Assembly (NCBI RefSeq): GCF_029227915.1
Contig: NC_079879.1
Location: 5,580,001 to 5,644,000, forward strand
Reading direction: 5' to 3'
DNA length: 64,000 bases
From: Hydractinia symbiolongicarpus
Taxonomy: Eukaryota > Cnidaria > Hydrozoa > Anthoathecata > Hydractiniidae
Both the position numbers and the translations under genes were made by a program. Position 1 is the first letter of the stretch; each line of letters starts with the position of its first letter. The notes below the pieces were generated by a model. That model saw only the letters and a list, made by a program, of their open reading frames with translations. It was not told the origin of the DNA and did no database searches. This document shows positions 63,601 through 64,000 of this stretch, one piece after another.

Positions 63601-64000
63601 TTTTAGCAATGCCTTTACAAGTTCTGTCGAGAGTTATTGGAAAACCCAGATGAATTTAAAGACTCCCCTGATCTGCCTGGAGATAGGTATGTTTAACAAC
63701 ATGAAATGTCAAAAAGTCATGACGTCTCAAAACTGATCCATAGGTATTTATGTAATTTTTTCTTTCAGTTTGTTGGGTGCTTATTTGGAATTTTCACCCT
63801 CTTATGTGTTTGTGGTGGAGAAGAATGATGATATTTGCGGATTCGTCGCCGCTCATAGCAACGCCAAGATTTTTCACGAACAAATCAAAGAAAAGTTTAT
63901 ACCTTTAGTGAGTTTGACCACGCACTTATGTCATCCTTTATACTGTAGCTACAAATCTGTTGTGTCGTTTTGTTTTTTGGTTACTCAGGTTTAAAACTTT
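51605..64000 (+). CDS. OGA: protein O-GlcNAcase (OGA), 13 exons visible, 3' end outside window
   Basis: Removes O-GlcNAc from Ser/Thr of nuclear and cytosolic proteins (GH84 hydrolase). Exons: 51605-51632, 54927-54978, 55422-55519, 59251-59381, 59647-59818, 59899-59997, 60614-61183, 61462-61643, 61859-62033, 62289-62377, 63311-63400, 63607-63686 and 63769-63907, giving 635 codons with unbroken phase. GH84 landmarks: CGVVEG joined to FYGTPW across intron 1, [14 protein letters not shown], the catalytic Asp pair in LFDDIDP (about residues 117-118), [19 protein letters not shown] and NPNCEYE. A linker shorter than in human leads to the stalk helices ([18 protein letters not shown]), then the start of the acetyltransferase-like domain (IRPYLPQDK). 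An in-frame stop directly precedes the ATG at 51605, which gives a very short N-terminus compared with mammals. Introns hold several transposons. The final donor (63908) is inferred. Confidence 0.95.
52109..53403. mobile_element. 1,295-bp DNA transposon with CAGGCCTT termini and 5-bp TSD
   Basis: Ends CAGGCCTTTTCATGAG and CTCATGGCAAGGCCTG are inverted repeats with two mismatches. The 5-base CGTTA flanks both sides (52104-52108, 53404-53408). Subterminal palindromes GCGAGCAATTGCTCGC (left) and GAGCAATTAATTGCTC (right) recur. No transposase was found, so it is non-autonomous; the termini recall hAT elements, but the target duplication is 5, not 8, bases. Confidence 0.7.
53441..53995. repeat. 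two imperfect 280-bp tandem repeats
   Basis: Shared blocks GATCAAGAAAATGTATAG, GCAGAGATGTTAGGGTT and GTCCATTCCGAAACGGATTC recur at a spacing of 280 bases, with scattered substitutions between the copies. Confidence 0.85.
56593..57201 (-). pseudogene. retroelement integrase fragment
   Basis: 202 codons. After an N-terminal part in a doubtful frame, the integrase region reads [45 protein letters not shown] and SPAEVIYG. These are the zinc-binding end and the DD(35)E-type catalytic core of gypsy integrases. The element's reverse transcriptase is upstream in another frame, so no continuous polyprotein is possible. Confidence 0.8.
57102..57308 (-). pseudogene. reverse transcriptase fragment of the same element
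   Basis: Encodes [10 protein letters not shown] and [13 protein letters not shown], the C-terminal palm and thumb segment of a Ty3/gypsy reverse transcriptase. Further degraded pieces continue to about 57650 in other frames. Confidence 0.75.
58219..58542 (-). pseudogene. gag fragment of the same element
   Basis: 107 codons. The start ([28 protein letters not shown]) resembles the C-terminal part of gypsy Gag capsid, followed by a basic region and CKFC as the start of a zinc knuckle. The downstream part of the knuckle is out of frame. Confidence 0.65.
59545..59619 (+). repeat. LINE 3'-end fragment in OGA intron 4
   Basis: About 75 bases matching the extreme 3' end of the LINE at 47780-47860 (GGTCATTAATATACC, then CATGGTAGCATG and GACGT), ending in a degenerate GATGGTAACGATG tail. 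Confidence 0.65.
62674..62797 (+). mobile_element. SINE copy in OGA intron 10
   Basis: A tRNA-like head (GTGGCCTTGTGGTTATAGAG, degenerate B box GGTTTAGTCC) is followed by GCCATGTGAGGGAAATTGGG, the core also seen in the SINE at 23316-23657. The tail half is missing or has diverged. Confidence 0.65.

Overview
This is AT-rich, intron-rich animal nuclear DNA. Genes have many short exons with GT/AG borders, and there are tRNA-derived SINE-like repeats, LINE and LTR retroelement remains and several cut-and-paste DNA transposon relics. No bacterial or plasmid gene organisation is present. The gene set (a CatSper sperm-channel subunit, MAK16, SLBP, O-GlcNAcase, small secreted Kazal proteins, a RAG1 N-terminal-like zinc protein not joined to a RAG1 transposase core) fits an early-branching invertebrate, most likely a cnidarian. 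The cnidarian assignment is inference from gene content and base composition.

Layout. 1-182 may hold the 3' end of a gene (weak). 1327-5961 (-) is a complete five-exon CATSPERE-like gene (946 aa). 7313-10440 (+) is a six-exon gene whose first exon is a RAG1-type N-terminal zinc/RING region joined to a separate uncharacterised conserved domain; one extra base near 9245 breaks its frame. 12106-12731 and 13794-14463 (+) are two tandem three-exon genes for single-Kazal-domain secreted proteins. 14936-18011 (-) is a complete ten-exon MAK16 gene, with a 147-bp (AT)n tract just upstream of its start codon. 18449-26003 and 26012-33566 are two almost identical copies of a 7,555-bp unit in direct orientation, separated by 8 bp of unrelated sequence. 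Each copy carries a complete ADISSP/C20orf27-like gene, a 929-bp TIR element containing a minisatellite, and tRNA-type SINE copies. 34475-35785 (-) is an aminergic-like class A GPCR lacking the usual TM3 cysteine. 35786-45122 is gene-poor and holds a TTGGATG inverted-repeat element, a frameshifted THAP/Harbinger-like fossil and a pogo-like element with an internal 543-bp perfect duplication. 45123-51131 (-) is a complete six-exon SLBP gene, whose second intron contains a LINE fragment. 51605 to beyond 64000 (+) is the OGA gene, with 13 coding exons visible. It is divergent from SLBP across about 470 bp, and its introns hold a nested DNA transposon, a short-LTR Ty3/gypsy element in antisense orientation, a LINE tail and a SINE.

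The genes do not form one pathway; they are housekeeping (MAK16, SLBP, OGA), sperm (CATSPERE) and extracellular or signalling (Kazal, GPCR, ADISSP) genes in an ordinary animal neighbourhood. The most unusual items are the RAG1-N fusion gene, the recent tandem duplication and the nested repeat structures. Exon borders were derived by reading splice sites, phase and family similarity by eye; no alignment was run.
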